In this document: piece after piece, positions 1-13,400 of the stretch | Layout of the letters: each line of letters begins with the position of its first letter | Numbering within the stretch: the stretch's first letter is position 1 | Assembly: GCF_001039355.2 (NCBI RefSeq) | Contig: NW_019774703.1 | Span: 421,770-485,769, forward strand | Source of the DNA: Lingula anatina | Lineage: Eukaryota; Brachiopoda; Lingulata; Lingulida; Lingulidae | Reading direction: 5' to 3' | DNA: 64,000 nucleotides | Translations under genes and position numbers: made by a program | The notes under the pieces: model-generated | What the model was told of the DNA's origin: nothing | The model's input: only the letters and a program-made list of their open reading frames with translations | The model's database searches: none

Positions 1-700
1 TTTTTTTTTTCGCCCGCTCGCACTGATTTTGGGGTCCCCAGAGGATGTCATCCATAAAAATAAAAAAGTGTGGCCTAATGTACATGTTATGTTGTAGCTG
101 GGATTTATAAGAAAATTGATTTGTACACTGACTCCCTACTTTCTCAAGCACAGTTTTAACACTCCCAGTAAGTGTCACTAGACTGTCAGGAAGTTTGCAC
201 TTTAAAATTCGATCTTCATTGATAATCTGATATACAAATATAAACCAACTCACAAGCCTCCAGCTACAGATACTTTATTTATAGAGATGAGAATTAGGCT
301 GTGTTCACACTAAGATCTAATAAACAGATCTTAGGTTCACATCAGTTCTTAATAAAACCAGAAATACAATATCCACTCATTTTAAGGGACCTGGGTGACC
401 TCACTGTTGCCCATTGGTCTCATAAATGGTCAACATTATTCAATAAAGGGTTTATATGTGGATTTGGATCTTTGGAGGTAGAGGGTGTCTCCTCTCTAGT
501 TATCACTATGCCAGACTATTTTAACTCTAAATTGGTTAAAATTATCTTTTAAATGTGAACAGTTTTGCAAGGTGAATTTGGAAGGGTTGCATCTAGCCAA
601 ATGGCACAATTACAGATTTGTATTCAGAAAATTTAAAACAAGTATCAGCCAGGAATCTTGGAGACCATATCCTACCAAGGACATACTACAGTAGCTCTTA

Positions 701-915
701 GACTGCATTCCCACAGATTTAGATCGATTCATCTGGATCGACCCAACTCCCTGGGGGTTCATGCTAAATTGCTGTCAGCCGAGCACGCACAAAAGTTAAT
801 TACCCCCTTACAGCTTTTAATAGGCAGGACAGACATTAAAGCCGGCTAAGCTGACAGTAATCTAGTGAGACTCCCCACGGGGATAGATTGATCTCAAATC
901 TGTGGGAATGCAGTC
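701..915. mobile_element. MITE (Harbinger-like), family 1, copy 1
   Basis: Terminal inverted repeats GACTGCATTCCCACAGATTT and its reverse complement lie inside a TTA target duplication (698-700 and 916-918). The interior contains CTCCCTGGGGGTTCA and GCTGTCAGCCG, shared with the copies at 17418 and 24404. There is no coding capacity. The TWA duplication is typical of PIF/Harbinger elements. Confidence 0.75.
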
Positions 916-1590
916 TTAGATCACTAATGCCTGTGATTGATTAAAGTGTTAAAGCACAAGATTACTGGGGTTTAACAGCAGGCACAGTTGAGCAGCATGA
1001 ATGCAGCTGACAATTACTTCATAAAAAAACTTAACAGGAAAGGATGGTGTGAATAATACATGATGGTAACAGTTGCTTACATGAAAACTACTGTCACCAC
1101 ATTAGTGACATAAGAATGTCACAACTTTCTTTCATTACATTCTTTATCTGAACTTGTTCAAAAATTAATATATGTGCATGAAATGGGATGATGGCATGTC
1201 TTATCAAATGAATATTGTATGTGTAACAGCAACTTTAAGCTAAGCTGAGCAATCACAAATATCAGTGTATGACTAATTTCTCCTACAAAATACATGACTT
1301 CTAACACAAAAATAGTACAGTATTATGCATTTTGATTGATGTTTTGTATTTTGCTATTCCAATTTCCTGGTGGTATGTTGTCTGCTTATACAGATTAATA
1401 CCATATGTATGAACAAACACGTTCAACCTGTTACCTTGACATATATAATCATTTGTATGTGATTGCATCAGTGAATGGAAAATTGTGCCTTTATTTTTTC
1501 TCTGACTATCTGAATTCAAAATTCAAAATAACCAGTCTCAGGAGCTCACAAAACTAAGCTTGCAGATGAGCGTTTACTGTTAGATTCTTG

Positions 1591-1615
1591 ATTATTATTA
1601 TTATTATTATTATTA
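1591..1615. repeat. ATT microsatellite
   Basis: About eight ATT units. Confidence 0.9.
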
Positions 1616-2864
1616 ACATCATAATGATCATAATGATAAGTGATAGAAAGTGAATCTTCTGGTGGTGACTTTTTAGTGGCACTATTGTCCATGTCTATCG
1701 TTCAGTTAATTGATAAGGTTAAATAAAAAGGGGGGAGGGTATTTTTGTTGCACATGACAAGTATGTTATGAAAAATGACAATGATCTTTATTTGGTATTA
1801 TCACAACATAACAGACGCTATGATATGAGTATAAACATGGTTTTGCATGGTATAAAATAAGTACATTGATTATAACCATTTTTGCTACTTACTACAGAAT
1901 TAAAACATCTTTTAGATATCATTGCTGAGCAATCCAGAGTCTGATTTTGTAGGAGCATTGTCTCAAAGTTGCAACTACAGTGCAATTATTGACCTCATTA
2001 ATGACCTTATTGTTTAGTTTGTGAACAGTGTCTCTGATCATGTTACTCAAAAGTGACTTTATACTGTATTAAAGCCCTCAGTACCAAAGTAGTTCAAGAT
2101 TCAGGAAAGCCAGATAAAATTAAGCCTCAAGTTCACCATGGTCTTTGCAGACTTGTAACACCAAGCCGTTGTTATGTTACTAGAGACTCACTATAATCTG
2201 TGTGATCTCCACCTTTATTCTGTACAATCCAGGTATTGGTGTCCCTGGTCCACTTCTATCTGCTGACTATAGGTTCTACTCTACACTACTTCTGACTACT
2301 TCATGTGAAGACACAAGACTCTAATGACAGTATATTGCAAATTCTTCTCCTTATATACTAATACATAAGGACAATTACATTACAGTGATTCCTTAACAAG
2401 TCAGAGATATTGAAGCCAGTTAACAGAATTAAGACATACTGCAGGAGACCTTTAACACAATTAGACCAAGGCTGATTTAAACTTTAAATAGAAGATGAAG
2501 CCATAAATGAAGTTATTCAGTCCTGAAAACATCCTGCAGAACTTTAATGTAATTTTAACTTGGACATCTAAATACATTTATTATACACTGACATCTGACT
2601 TGATTTGTGTAGAAGTTTAATGTAATTTACTTAAATATTCACTTAATATAATTTTAGGAAATCTAAATATAATTTAATTACATATAACTTGAACTAAAAA
2701 TAGGGATTTTCTGAAATTAAATTTGGCCATGAAATCACCTCTATGATACTTGCATGCAACATCAGCAACAATTATACTGATGTCAGGTTTGCTTTCACTG
2801 ACCACTGAAACCAGATAGACTACCTGATCTAAGATTGCTTCAGATTCACTCATCTTACTAGCTG

Positions 2865-3025
2865 GGGCAGTCCAACTCTAAGGAGATTCTTGCCAAAGTG
2901 CAATCAGTGGAATCAGCTTAATTGTCTCTTCGAGCAGCTAGGGGGTAATTCACTATTGTGTGTTGATTAAGCTGATTCCACTGATTGCACTTTATCAAGA
3001 ATCCCCTGCAGATTTGGACTGACCC
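2865..3025. mobile_element. Inverted-repeat element (MITE-like)
   Basis: Two arms of about 60 bp (2865-2928 and 2961-3025) are imperfect reverse complements, including AAAGTGCAATCAGTGGAATC and its complement, with ends CAGTCCAA / TTGGACTG. It would fold into a long hairpin. No transposase. The target duplication is unclear. Confidence 0.6.
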
Positions 3026-4039
3026 AGATATATTACAATGTATGAATCAGAATGCGCCCTTAGAAAAAACAGGTGTTTAAACAGAAATAACAATGAATAT
3101 GACAATATAGAATTTTAAAGTCCTGCATCCCAATTAGTACATTAGATTCAGTTGTCTCAGTTATGACCAATATATTTTGGTCAATCTCAAGTAAGACTTT
3201 GCTAATTCACTTTATCAAATTTACCAGGTAATCAAAATAGCAATCCAAATGATTGACACATGTAGTAGTACTTAACTGTGTGATATATTATTTTTGTTAG
3301 GGTTAAGAATAAATATTGTAGAAATCCCTATAAGGGTACATATATGTGAAAATTGCATACTTGCACAAATTAATTGCACATGCACATGCTTATACACAAA
3401 AAAAATCTTACCGCAACAAGTGCTCATACTAGGGGAATGGCTCATGATTCACTCGTGACTACACATGAAAAAATGAATGGTACTTTGCAGTTGTCAGAAC
3501 CTTCAGAAATTAGAGATTAGTGACTTAATGATGCATGTTTCATCTACACTTAGATATTTTCTTCATTTAACTTTTAATGGTCATTTTTCGCAAGCGTACA
3601 TAAGAGAACCCAATACAATTTTTCTTCATTTGTTTTACCACAGCTGTAAGTTTTTTTGTTACATCCTTACTCCCACGCCTTGAGGAAACTTCAATGAAAT
3701 GCTTGAGACTGGTAGTAAGCTGTTGAAGGGTATAGTCATTCTGTAGACAAATGATATAGTGGCTGTATGATATGGTTAGGCATATGTGTATCCCCAATGG
3801 ACAAGAGGTGTGGAGTAGGTCATTTGTAACCCCTAAGAAATTCCCTTGCTTCAATACACAAGTGTATTGTATGTGTGGGTGAAGGACAAGTCCGTGTTCC
3901 CAATGGTGTAAATGTGTACTAAAAAAAGCTTCTTGTCAGTTAAATAGAAAGTAAATTAGAGGACATTGATGCTAACTTGCAAAGAAGAGGATCGCTTAAA
4001 TTATCAGTTTTGATATGAAGATCATATATGTTCACTATA

Positions 4040-4042
<3 letters not shown>

Positions 4043-4073
<31 letters not shown>
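4043..4073. repeat. GT microsatellite
   Basis: About 15 GT units in the region upstream of the phosphodiesterase exons. Confidence 0.95.
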
Positions 4074-4076
<3 letters not shown>

Positions 4077-5625
4077 GGGGATATACATATGTATATGTAG
4101 CAAACTTTATGCTCCAATACCAAACATAAAGCAGCTTGTTGGAATAGTTCATAAGTTATGTGTTAAAACTACAAAAATAGTTTCATTTGTCAAAAGCTAC
4201 AGAAAAAAAGTTAACTATAATTTACTAGCCAGTATTTTGTCTGCTAACAGTTTATAACTGAAAACACAATATATTGGACAAGTAATCCTGTGACTCTCAC
4301 ATTGAAGTTCTTGAAACTACAGCGCACATGGAAGGGAACTCAATAGAAATGATAGAACTGAGCTTTGTAACCCAGCTTCTGCATTTCACTCTTCAGGGAG
4401 GGGAGGTGGGGGGTGGGCAAAGGAAGAGGACACCTGACTGAACCAGCACACCTGAGGAGTGATAGGTGGTAATACTTATCACAGCCCTCATTTTCCTGTT
4501 AGCATCCAAAATATTGGCTGGTAAATCTCAGTAATTTTTTCTATATTTTTATACCCATGTGCACAGTATTAATTAACAAATAAAACTCAATTTGTGTATG
4601 GAGTTGCTTTCTGGCATCATGAACAAGCATGAACTCCTACGAACATATGAATTTTACTTTTTTACTTTTTTCTATTCTAATTACATAATTATTGTTTAAT
4701 TTTCAAAACGTGCATTTAACTTTTGAAAAGACTTAATACCCTAGGTACATTTGTAGATGTAGTGTGCTAGCTGTGCCGGGTTGTCATTATATTAAGTATT
4801 GTCCACGCAAAGAAATAGAATGATAGTATGTTGACTAGAGTTCACTGGTCCCCCATCGCAAAATTAAGGTAGGATTTCAAATCCTCTGTTAAGTTGAAAT
4901 AATTTTGTCAATTTTATCTTTTCTAAATTAGTTCTGATGCCCAAACAACTATTTTGAATAGATGCTTATAAAATATGCAAGGTAGGGTGCCGTCACCTAC
5001 AATTAGAACATTTATATGGGCTTGTGATCTATATTTCTGAAATGATAAGCTGGGTCTTTGCAATTTGCAATTGGAACAGAAATATAGTTGGTTATATGTT
5101 TTGAAAGGCTGTAGAAGAAAAATATACTTATTGCAATTTTATATTGTTTACATTATTTGTTCAAATATGCAACAATCAGCATTGCATCTCATAACTTGAT
5201 TGTTAATTATAATGTGTTAATTGCTTATTTTGGTTTGCATAATGGAGCAATTGCTGTACTGTAGTTTTAAAGTAATTATTTATAAGGGATTTGCATTGAA
5301 TAAAAGCACCCTGGGTAGGCCAAATTGTTTTAATATCTTGTGTTCATGCTGTCATAAATATGTAAATATGTAATGTAATGTGTGTTGTGTGGAAGGATGG
5401 AAGAGGCATAAAAATGCTTTTTGACCAGCAGAAGGGACAGCAGGACTAACCCAAGTGACCAGTCCCAGGAGGACTGAACACCACTGTCTTGATTGAATAT
5501 TCTTCTCATAATTTGCTTCTTAATGGTCAACTCACTGACCACTCATCATCACAGAATGACCAACTAGAGATAGTTATATCCTTGATAACTTACCATACAA
5601 TACCCTCTGAGATCAGGGCCTCTAA

Positions 5626-5815
5626 GGGGCCATTCAGAATGAGAAGAGCTGATTGCTAGCTGGTCCACTGCCTAAATATGGTGGACCTACATGAAAGGAA
5701 GACCGCTTATCCTGTAATGGTCTCTCTGCTTCTCACATGCCTCCTTTCATGTAGGTCTGCCATATTTAGGCCGTGGACCAACTAACACTTGGCTTTCCTC
5801 ATTCTGAATGGCCCC
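5626..5815. mobile_element. MITE with long near-perfect inverted repeats, TAA target duplication
   Basis: Ends are GGGGCCATTCAGAATGAG and its reverse complement, flanked by TAA on both sides (5623-5625 and 5816-5818). The inner sequence is also palindromic: CCTACATGAAAGGA pairs with TCCTTTCATGTAGG. Non-coding, hairpin-forming, Harbinger-type duplication. Confidence 0.75.
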
Positions 5816-7478
5816 TAAAATAGCATACAAAATTAAAGTATGGTCCCCTGTGGGAACTCACCCAATCAATACATCTGCTTTTATGTACATTTAAAGACCT
5901 ATCCATACCCACCCCTTAAATGGTGGCTCAGCAGCAGAGGAAGATAAATTTGGGGTTGGGTGTAATCACTAAGATGAGCATCTGGAGTAAAACTGAGACC
6001 ATGTTTGATTTGCATTATGTAACATAGACAGGGATATGCAGCACTCAACATTTAGATGTGAAATCGTCCCCATTGACAAATAAATGCAAAGGGTATGACT
6101 GGCGAGGAGCGTGTTCCTGTTGATCACCTCAGTTCCCATAGGGTCTGATACAATTATGTTGTAACAGACTACTAGCAGACCTTATGATCAGAGAGTAACC
6201 ATTCATTGGTTGCAAATTTTTTAAATGTTTTGCTAATAAGACACAAGATATTATGAGAATCTTTTTTTAAACACAAATCTCTCAGTTTTCATTTCAGATA
6301 GCATACCGGTATGTCACACTATTTTTTGATAATAAGAAATTTCAAAAGTTGAATACTCATGCAAGGTAAAATGCTAAAATTGGCTTTAATTTTCTGAAAA
6401 AAATTGAATATGTTTTTTTTTAGTATCCTTAAAGGATCATTTTGGCCTTGGGTCCCATAAGAACACTAGATTTAAGATGGTAGCTAGGTCTGTTTGCCTT
6501 TGTCAGCTCACAGACTTTTGTGAAAAATGTGCTAGATCCATTAAACATTATTTTCACCCGTAATTGGCAAGAAGCAACATACAAGCACTCAAAATGCTGT
6601 GTACACCTATTTTAATGTAAGCAAAGGTGCGTGTATTTGACCATATACATATGTGTGATTCTGTGAGTTTGTAAGATTGTGAATGTCTGCTGATACGATC
6701 ATTTTTTTTTTCAATTGAACAGAGATGTGACTTTTTTTTTTGACAACTTCATTTCCAGATAGAGTACTTACATGAAACAAATTATCACAGTGACGCAGGC
6801 AAACCTAACAAGCAAAATAATTTCCTGCTACAAAGACCTCTTTTATCTTTTGCCTAAGATAGATTTACCCATCACTGATTGTCTAGGAAGCCATATCAGT
6901 TGTTAAGTGTCATAACATTTGTAAGGCTTACTAAATCTTCTGTTAATCTCAGGTTTAGTACATACCCAAGAGGCCATTTTCTGTTATTATAGTCTATAAA
7001 ATGTCAGATGTAACTGACCATCAAAATCAAATATTTGAGAAGACTTATGATGATTATAGTGGTAAGTTGCAAATTGTTTGCAAATTTAAAGCAAAGTTTT
7101 ATATGATTCAGAGAGAGAGAGAGATGACAAAAATGCCATTTTTATTTTCATAAAATGACAAATCTTTTAAAACTTTTTTATGTGGTTCAACTTTTAGCTA
7201 CTATTTCTTGTCTGTACTTAGGTATTCTGAAGTCAACATGCCAGACAGTTACAATTATGTTGAGTTGTCAGTGGTAAACATTACAATGTATTGCGTGATC
7301 ATCTAGACATAGATAGGTGTAGGTATACGAGAGGCATATATCTAAAATTACGTACAGGATGGTGCTTTGCACATGGATGCAGTAGTGGTTCCAGGTATTT
7401 ATCTTTACTCTGAATATTAACAGTCTTAATGTTCATTTGAAAAGATTCAATATGCTGGCTTAATTTTTTATCTTCTAG

Positions 7479-10400
7479 GATATTGTTTTTGCCAAGGCAT
7501 TTGATTTGTTCATGAAAGACAAAGGGACTATTCGATTACTCAGGTAATGATTTAAACATGTGGCATCTGTGCATATTTAAAGGATTTGTTTAATGCTCTG
7601 CTGTATTTTATATATTTGATGTAAATTAATTTTTGAATGGTCAGCACATCATTAATATGATTTTACATTTAGCAAAAATAATGTTTTATGTCTTGTGTTA
7701 AATAATTTACTGTATGTTTTATTTCAGCGAGAAAGATTTGGTGAATTCTAAAAATGCAGAAATAGCACGTTATGTGGCCTCAACACATGAGGTATGTTTT
7801 TGAAACAGAAAATATATAAAAAGTCAAGCACATCATTTTTGCCAATTGAGCAGGTTAAAATTTGTTGCATAATATTAAAAATTATGACCTAAATCTTACC
7901 TCTTTTGTATGCCTAAAAATGACATTAGTGACTTTATCAAACTTTCTGTTTCACATTTTTATGAGAAAATGTGCTTTATTGGCATGTATACATTTTACAA
8001 TTAGATGTGTATAATGGAATGAATTATATAGAAGATTTTTGTCTTCATCAAAAAAAGTAACTTAATAAATATTAAATAGAAAAAAATGTATAATTTAATA
8101 TAATTTGTGCAGCTGTTACCAACATCCATCTGTTACATATAGTTTATAAAATTGATTTGCAGCACTGAAAGTAAAAAAAGAAAGTAGACAACAGAACATA
8201 TGAGTATTTTTGTCAGGCATCCCTTGACATGCACATCATACATCATTAAGAAATGAGATTGAAACCAATCAAATGCAATAATACTGGTTTCACTGTCAGT
8301 CATGTTATAACCCACTTGACATCCCTGGACTGCTGTCAATTTTCAGTGATAACTATTTCCTGGATTAGTCTTTTTTTTTATCCCACGTTTTGACGTAAAA
8401 GCTTGCTCTAATAGTTGCAGCAGCAATTAAAGGAAGATATTGCATTTGATCTGTGCATTAATTGCTTTTGTGTAGGATCAAAGGATATCTGTCAAAGAAA
8501 GTTTGAACTCTGCTGAGATGGCATTGGAAAACCAAACCATTCGATAATACAATACAACCAGAGCCTGTCATTATATGTTATGGTCATATTTTGCAATGTA
8601 CTTTCATGCTGTATGTCACCAGAACACTTTGAAACTGCAGCCCACCATCCAGCTGCTAGTCAAAACCTTCAAAACTTCAGTGGAAATGCCTCTGTAGAGT
8701 ATGCCTTCCCGATATGTGAACATTATACATGTATTACATATCAAATAGTTCCAAATGACAGTTGTGCCAATACTCATTTGCATTATGGTCAAGACCCTGT
8801 GTAAATTATGTAATAAAAATTTGCTTTACCCATGTATGCACTGAATGAAGTTTGGTGCAGAACAGTTTGTCCCTGTGATAAGATTTTATAAATGTATATA
8901 TACATTAACATCTCTGATGTTAATAATTAACAGTATCTGTTCCTAAATATACAATTGTTGCTTTTTCCTTTACTCATGAATACAGTGCATGTTTATACGG
9001 CTATCATATGTCTATTTTTTTTTCAGACACTTAACATCTCTGATGTTCAAAGCGATACAAGATTCAGTCGTCAGGAAGTAAGTACTGGTATTGCGCTGGC
9101 TGTTGATTTGTTGTGTGTTCATACTGAAGCTCGTAGATTACATGCATGTGGATTGCATTGTTATTTTACTCCAAACTTCCTCTGTTGTAATAGGTGCAAA
9201 TAGATCTGTTACACTAGTCTCACAGTTTTTTTTTTTTTTTTTTTTTTTTTAGATATTTATATGCTTAAATGTCAGAAGTCACACTTGTATTTGTCTGGCA
9301 AGCAAAAATGTACAGGGGCAGATTTAGGCCGTCTTCTGGGTTTTCCGGAAGGTGTTCAAGTTTACATTGAGGGATATCTATTTTTTTTCTGTCAGAAGGC
9401 GGTCAAAAATGGAGGATGGATCAACAAAGATAATTTGGAAGACTGTCAGAAAATATCTCTGGATCCGCCCCTGATGTTTGGCTTCTAGATAAAGCTAATG
9501 CATTGNGTCACACTTGTATTTGTCTGGCAAGCAAAAATGTACAGGGGCAGATTTAGGCCGTCTTCTGGGTTTTCCGGAAGGTGTTCAAGTTTACATTGAG
9601 GGATATCTATTTTTTTTCTGTCAGAAGGCAGTCAAAAATGGAGGATGGATCAACAAAGATAATTTGGAAGACTGTCAGAAAATATCTCTGGATCCGCCCC
9701 TGATGTTTGGCTTCTAGATAAAGCTAATGCATTGGATTAAATAAAAAACTAATCTAAACAGATAAATTTGTTGCTCAACCTAGCCTTTAGATATTGGTGT
9801 TTTTTGTTTGAATCAATAGTTTATTGCAAAATTAATGATTTGAAGACATGAATCATTAATTTTGCAATAAACTATGGGATCAAACAATGTTTTATGCCAT
9901 ATTTCACCATATTTTATGGACTTCTGCCCCTTCAGCAATTATTAACTTGATGTTCATATATGTGTGTTCTATTAGAAAAAATAACTTGAAAAGCAAGTCC
10001 AATGAAATTGCCTGTTAATTTAGCACAATATGTTAACATACTTGTATAGGCAGTGTTTGGTATCTATATTTAATCCTTTCATTATTTTCCCAGTTGCCTC
10101 TCTTGTCGATGTTCTGTGCACAGTAATTTTTATTCTGCCTTATCAGACTAAATGTCTGGACATTATCTCTTTTTCCATTAATATACTGCCAAATTTATAG
10201 CTGCTTTGCTGCAGCTGTTCCAAAACTCATTTTTAGATTTTATCCACGTACGGTAAAGTCTTGAAAATTTCGTCGCTTAAAAATTAATTAATATTTTTAA
10301 TTGTGTAAATCCGACTAATTTTTCAAAATTACCTCTCCCCGACTCCTGGGTATGACGAAATTTTCAAAAATCCGGCCTTTGGGCTTTTATCCTTAGCGAC

Positions 10401-13400
10401 TGTTATCTTTGACCCTCCTATATTGTGGGATATTTTTAACTACTTCCTAAGTCGTTTTCTGGTGGTAAATAATAATATATTTATTACTGCATCTCGATTA
10501 AGTTAAATTTAACTTACTGTACCCGAAAATGTGTTGAGAATTATCTTCCCGGTAAGAAACATACCTCCTGATAGAGGAGAAGGATCAAGATAAGCTTAAT
10601 TGCNGTTGTTAGCTATTAATCCATAATTAGATTGCATCCTGTTCAATTTTGTCTATAGTATTTTGCATTAAAAATGTGTAGTGTCAGATAGTGATGTTTG
10701 TCATGGTATACTTGAAATTGGGTGGTGATTATGTTTGGCTGCAATGCTTTGGCATCAGAATGTTCCATATATTGATGGATCTCATAAATAAAATATTTTT
10801 GAAGCCCATTTTCTGTCTACAGTAGCATGTATTTGTTTTTCCATTTTCGTTGCTAATCAAAATAAACAGTAGTTCAGATTCTGTGCTCTCACCCCAAGGT
10901 CTTGATCTTAACTTCAAATATTGTCCCTTTCTGAAAGATGGAAATATTTGTGAAGTAATAAAACTTTGTAGAGATACTCATGGTATTATGCTAGCATTCA
11001 GTACCTCGTAATGACAGCTAGGCTGTATCCTCCCAGGGAGGCCCAGGCCAAAAATTCCCAGCATCTTGTTTATCTTGCTGAGACACATAGAATGCAGTAT
11101 ACAAGATCTGAACTTTACTTTTTTAATTTTTATGAAGAAGGTAATGAGTTATTTTCGTGTCAGATGAATGAATGTGTACAGGTACTACAGTATTAAAATA
11201 GATGTGATTGGATTATTCATGATATTTTTTCAATAATTATTTAAATATTTTCAATCTTGTTTTTCAATTATTTGTGCATTACAACCCTTTTACCAAAAAG
11301 CGTAAAGAAGGCAAATCTCTTTTCCTTCAAACTTCTTGGAAGCATATTTAGACTTCATTACAGGTGTGGGTATATTCAGTGCACATGTTTTTTCCCCTTA
11401 ATATTTAAACTGAGATAGGTTGTTTGAGCATTTGTCAGCTTCAGCAGGATTGTTTCTGGGTTCATCCAGATGTTATCTGTTAGGATACATTTGGAATCAA
11501 TCTGTTATAATTCATTTTGCTTATCTAAAAGTGTGAGAATTGTGTTATACCTGCATGCATTTTTTTGGCATATGGCTATTTGAATGAAGCGTAGTAATTA
11601 AGTATTGTGAACAACATAAACTTCTGCATCAAGAGGTTAAAGCTTTGTTTTGCAGATATTTCCAGAGTTTCACTAACTCAAATATCGTTTTAAACTGTTT
11701 CAACATTTATCTTTTTGAACACCAGGGTACTGAAGAAGAAGAAGATGGTTTCCAGCTCCAGAATATGCTTTGCATGCCGATTTATAACAGCCAACACTGC
11801 ATAATAGGCATCACACAGTTAATGAATAAAATGAACAAACATCCCTTTTATGAACGTGATATGAATATGTTTGAGGTAAGTAAAAACTCATCTTATTTTA
11901 GTCAAACCATAAAAATATGGTGTCAAATTGTCATTTAGCAGATGTATCTGTGATTCAGTATAGTGATAAGTCTCTTGAATAATTGATGTGAACACTGTCT
12001 TTTGCTTAATCCTGATATTTGCCAGACCAAACTACTTTCAAATTGGCCTTTCAGGCAATATTCCCTGAGGCCTATTTTTTCTTGCTCCCTTGCTCAGTAT
12101 TTGTAAAATATAGAATAACAATTACATTTCACTGCAAACTGCCAAATCTTTATTAGTAAACCACATGAAAGTCCAATGTTGGCCTACAGCATATATACTG
12201 ATTTTCAAAATATGTTAGTACTCTTACCATAATTGTCTATTCATCTACTGAACCATTTGCACCATTCGATATGATTGTCATGAATAATAAATCTGCAATG
12301 TATCAGATAAGTCATTATATTCTCTTTTTCAAATATCAGGCCATTACTTTGCTCTGCCTTGTCTGCTTTGTTGGGGATTGAGTTTGCTCTAGTCATTTTC
12401 TGACATACAGCTTTGCCGGTATTGATAAGATGTTCATAATGCGTCACTGGAGAAGAAGAGAAAGTGTATGGACCCAGGGGGCTACATGTTAAACCATACA
12501 CATTTTAATCAATTCTCTGTCATCCTTTGTGGGTCTTTGTATTTTACAGGCATTTGCAATATTCTGCGGCCTTGGCATCCACAATACTCAGATGTATGAG
12601 AATGCTGTCAAGTTAAGTGCTAAACAAAGTGTTGCCCTGGAAGTATTGTCCTATCATGCCATGGCCAGCAAGGAAGAAACTGCAGCACTAAAGGTGTGGC
12701 TGTTCATCTGATGAAGAGACCGGAACATTTGTTAAATCTTCAAAGTCATCTTGATGGAAACTCAGATTTTTAACAGAATTTCTTTAACTTTAATATTCTT
12801 GATATGTTACTTAACTATGTGAGAAAAAGATCCTGCTAAAATTGTCATGACATAAGTGTTGAGTTTAAAGAAAAAAAGTAATGGCTTTTTAGAAGGAAAT
12901 AGAAAGTAATAACGAATATGAAAAAAAAAAATGTTTGCATAGGTATTGGCATCAGTTAAGATGGTAAAAAACTAATGCCAACACAATATTTAGCTCAGTT
13001 ACAGAGATTAAGTTTATTAATAAGAAAGTAACAAGGGCCATAAAAAGTGCCTTTCATTTATATTACAGCCAAAAAGATCTGCACTCCAAGTAAAAAACAC
13101 TGGAAAGCTAATCCAGCATGTACATGATTCTTGCATGACTTCATCAGCTCTCTGTTGGGCAATTTACAAAAAATTGGTTGAAATCCCAGTGTGACGGCCA
13201 AAATTGATGTGCTGTCTGATCTCTCCACTGACGTGTGCATTACAGAATTTTTTTAATCTTCCAGAACTCCCATATCCCATCTGCAAAGAAACTTAACCTG
13301 TACAGTTTTGACTTTGATGACTTACCACTAGGGGAAGATCTCACACTCCAGGCGACCATTCGAATGTTTTTAGAATTGGATTTAGTCAATAAGTTCCATT

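Larger units (their letters stand above)
1..7478. other. No confident gene; intergenic or upstream intron sequence
   Basis: I find no ORF with recognisable homology here. The stretch holds three inverted-repeat elements (701-915, 2865-3025, 5626-5815), an ATT run (1591-1615) and a GT run (4043-4073). Short upstream exons of the phosphodiesterase could be hidden in it, but none could be recognised with a fitting phase. Confidence 0.6.

Noticed and set aside
3940-4257. Overlapping ORFs with CVCVCV or THTHTH runs
   Set aside because: Produced by the GT microsatellite.
7001-7061. Possible first coding exon (MSDVTDHQNQIFEK..., donor gtaagt)
   Set aside because: It leaves in phase 1, but the first sure PDE exon needs phase 0, and no in-between exon fits; the residues match no GAF or PDE segment.
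9261-9717. Two similar 67-75 aa ORFs
   Set aside because: They are the same frame read in both copies of a 228-bp assembly duplicate; no homology.
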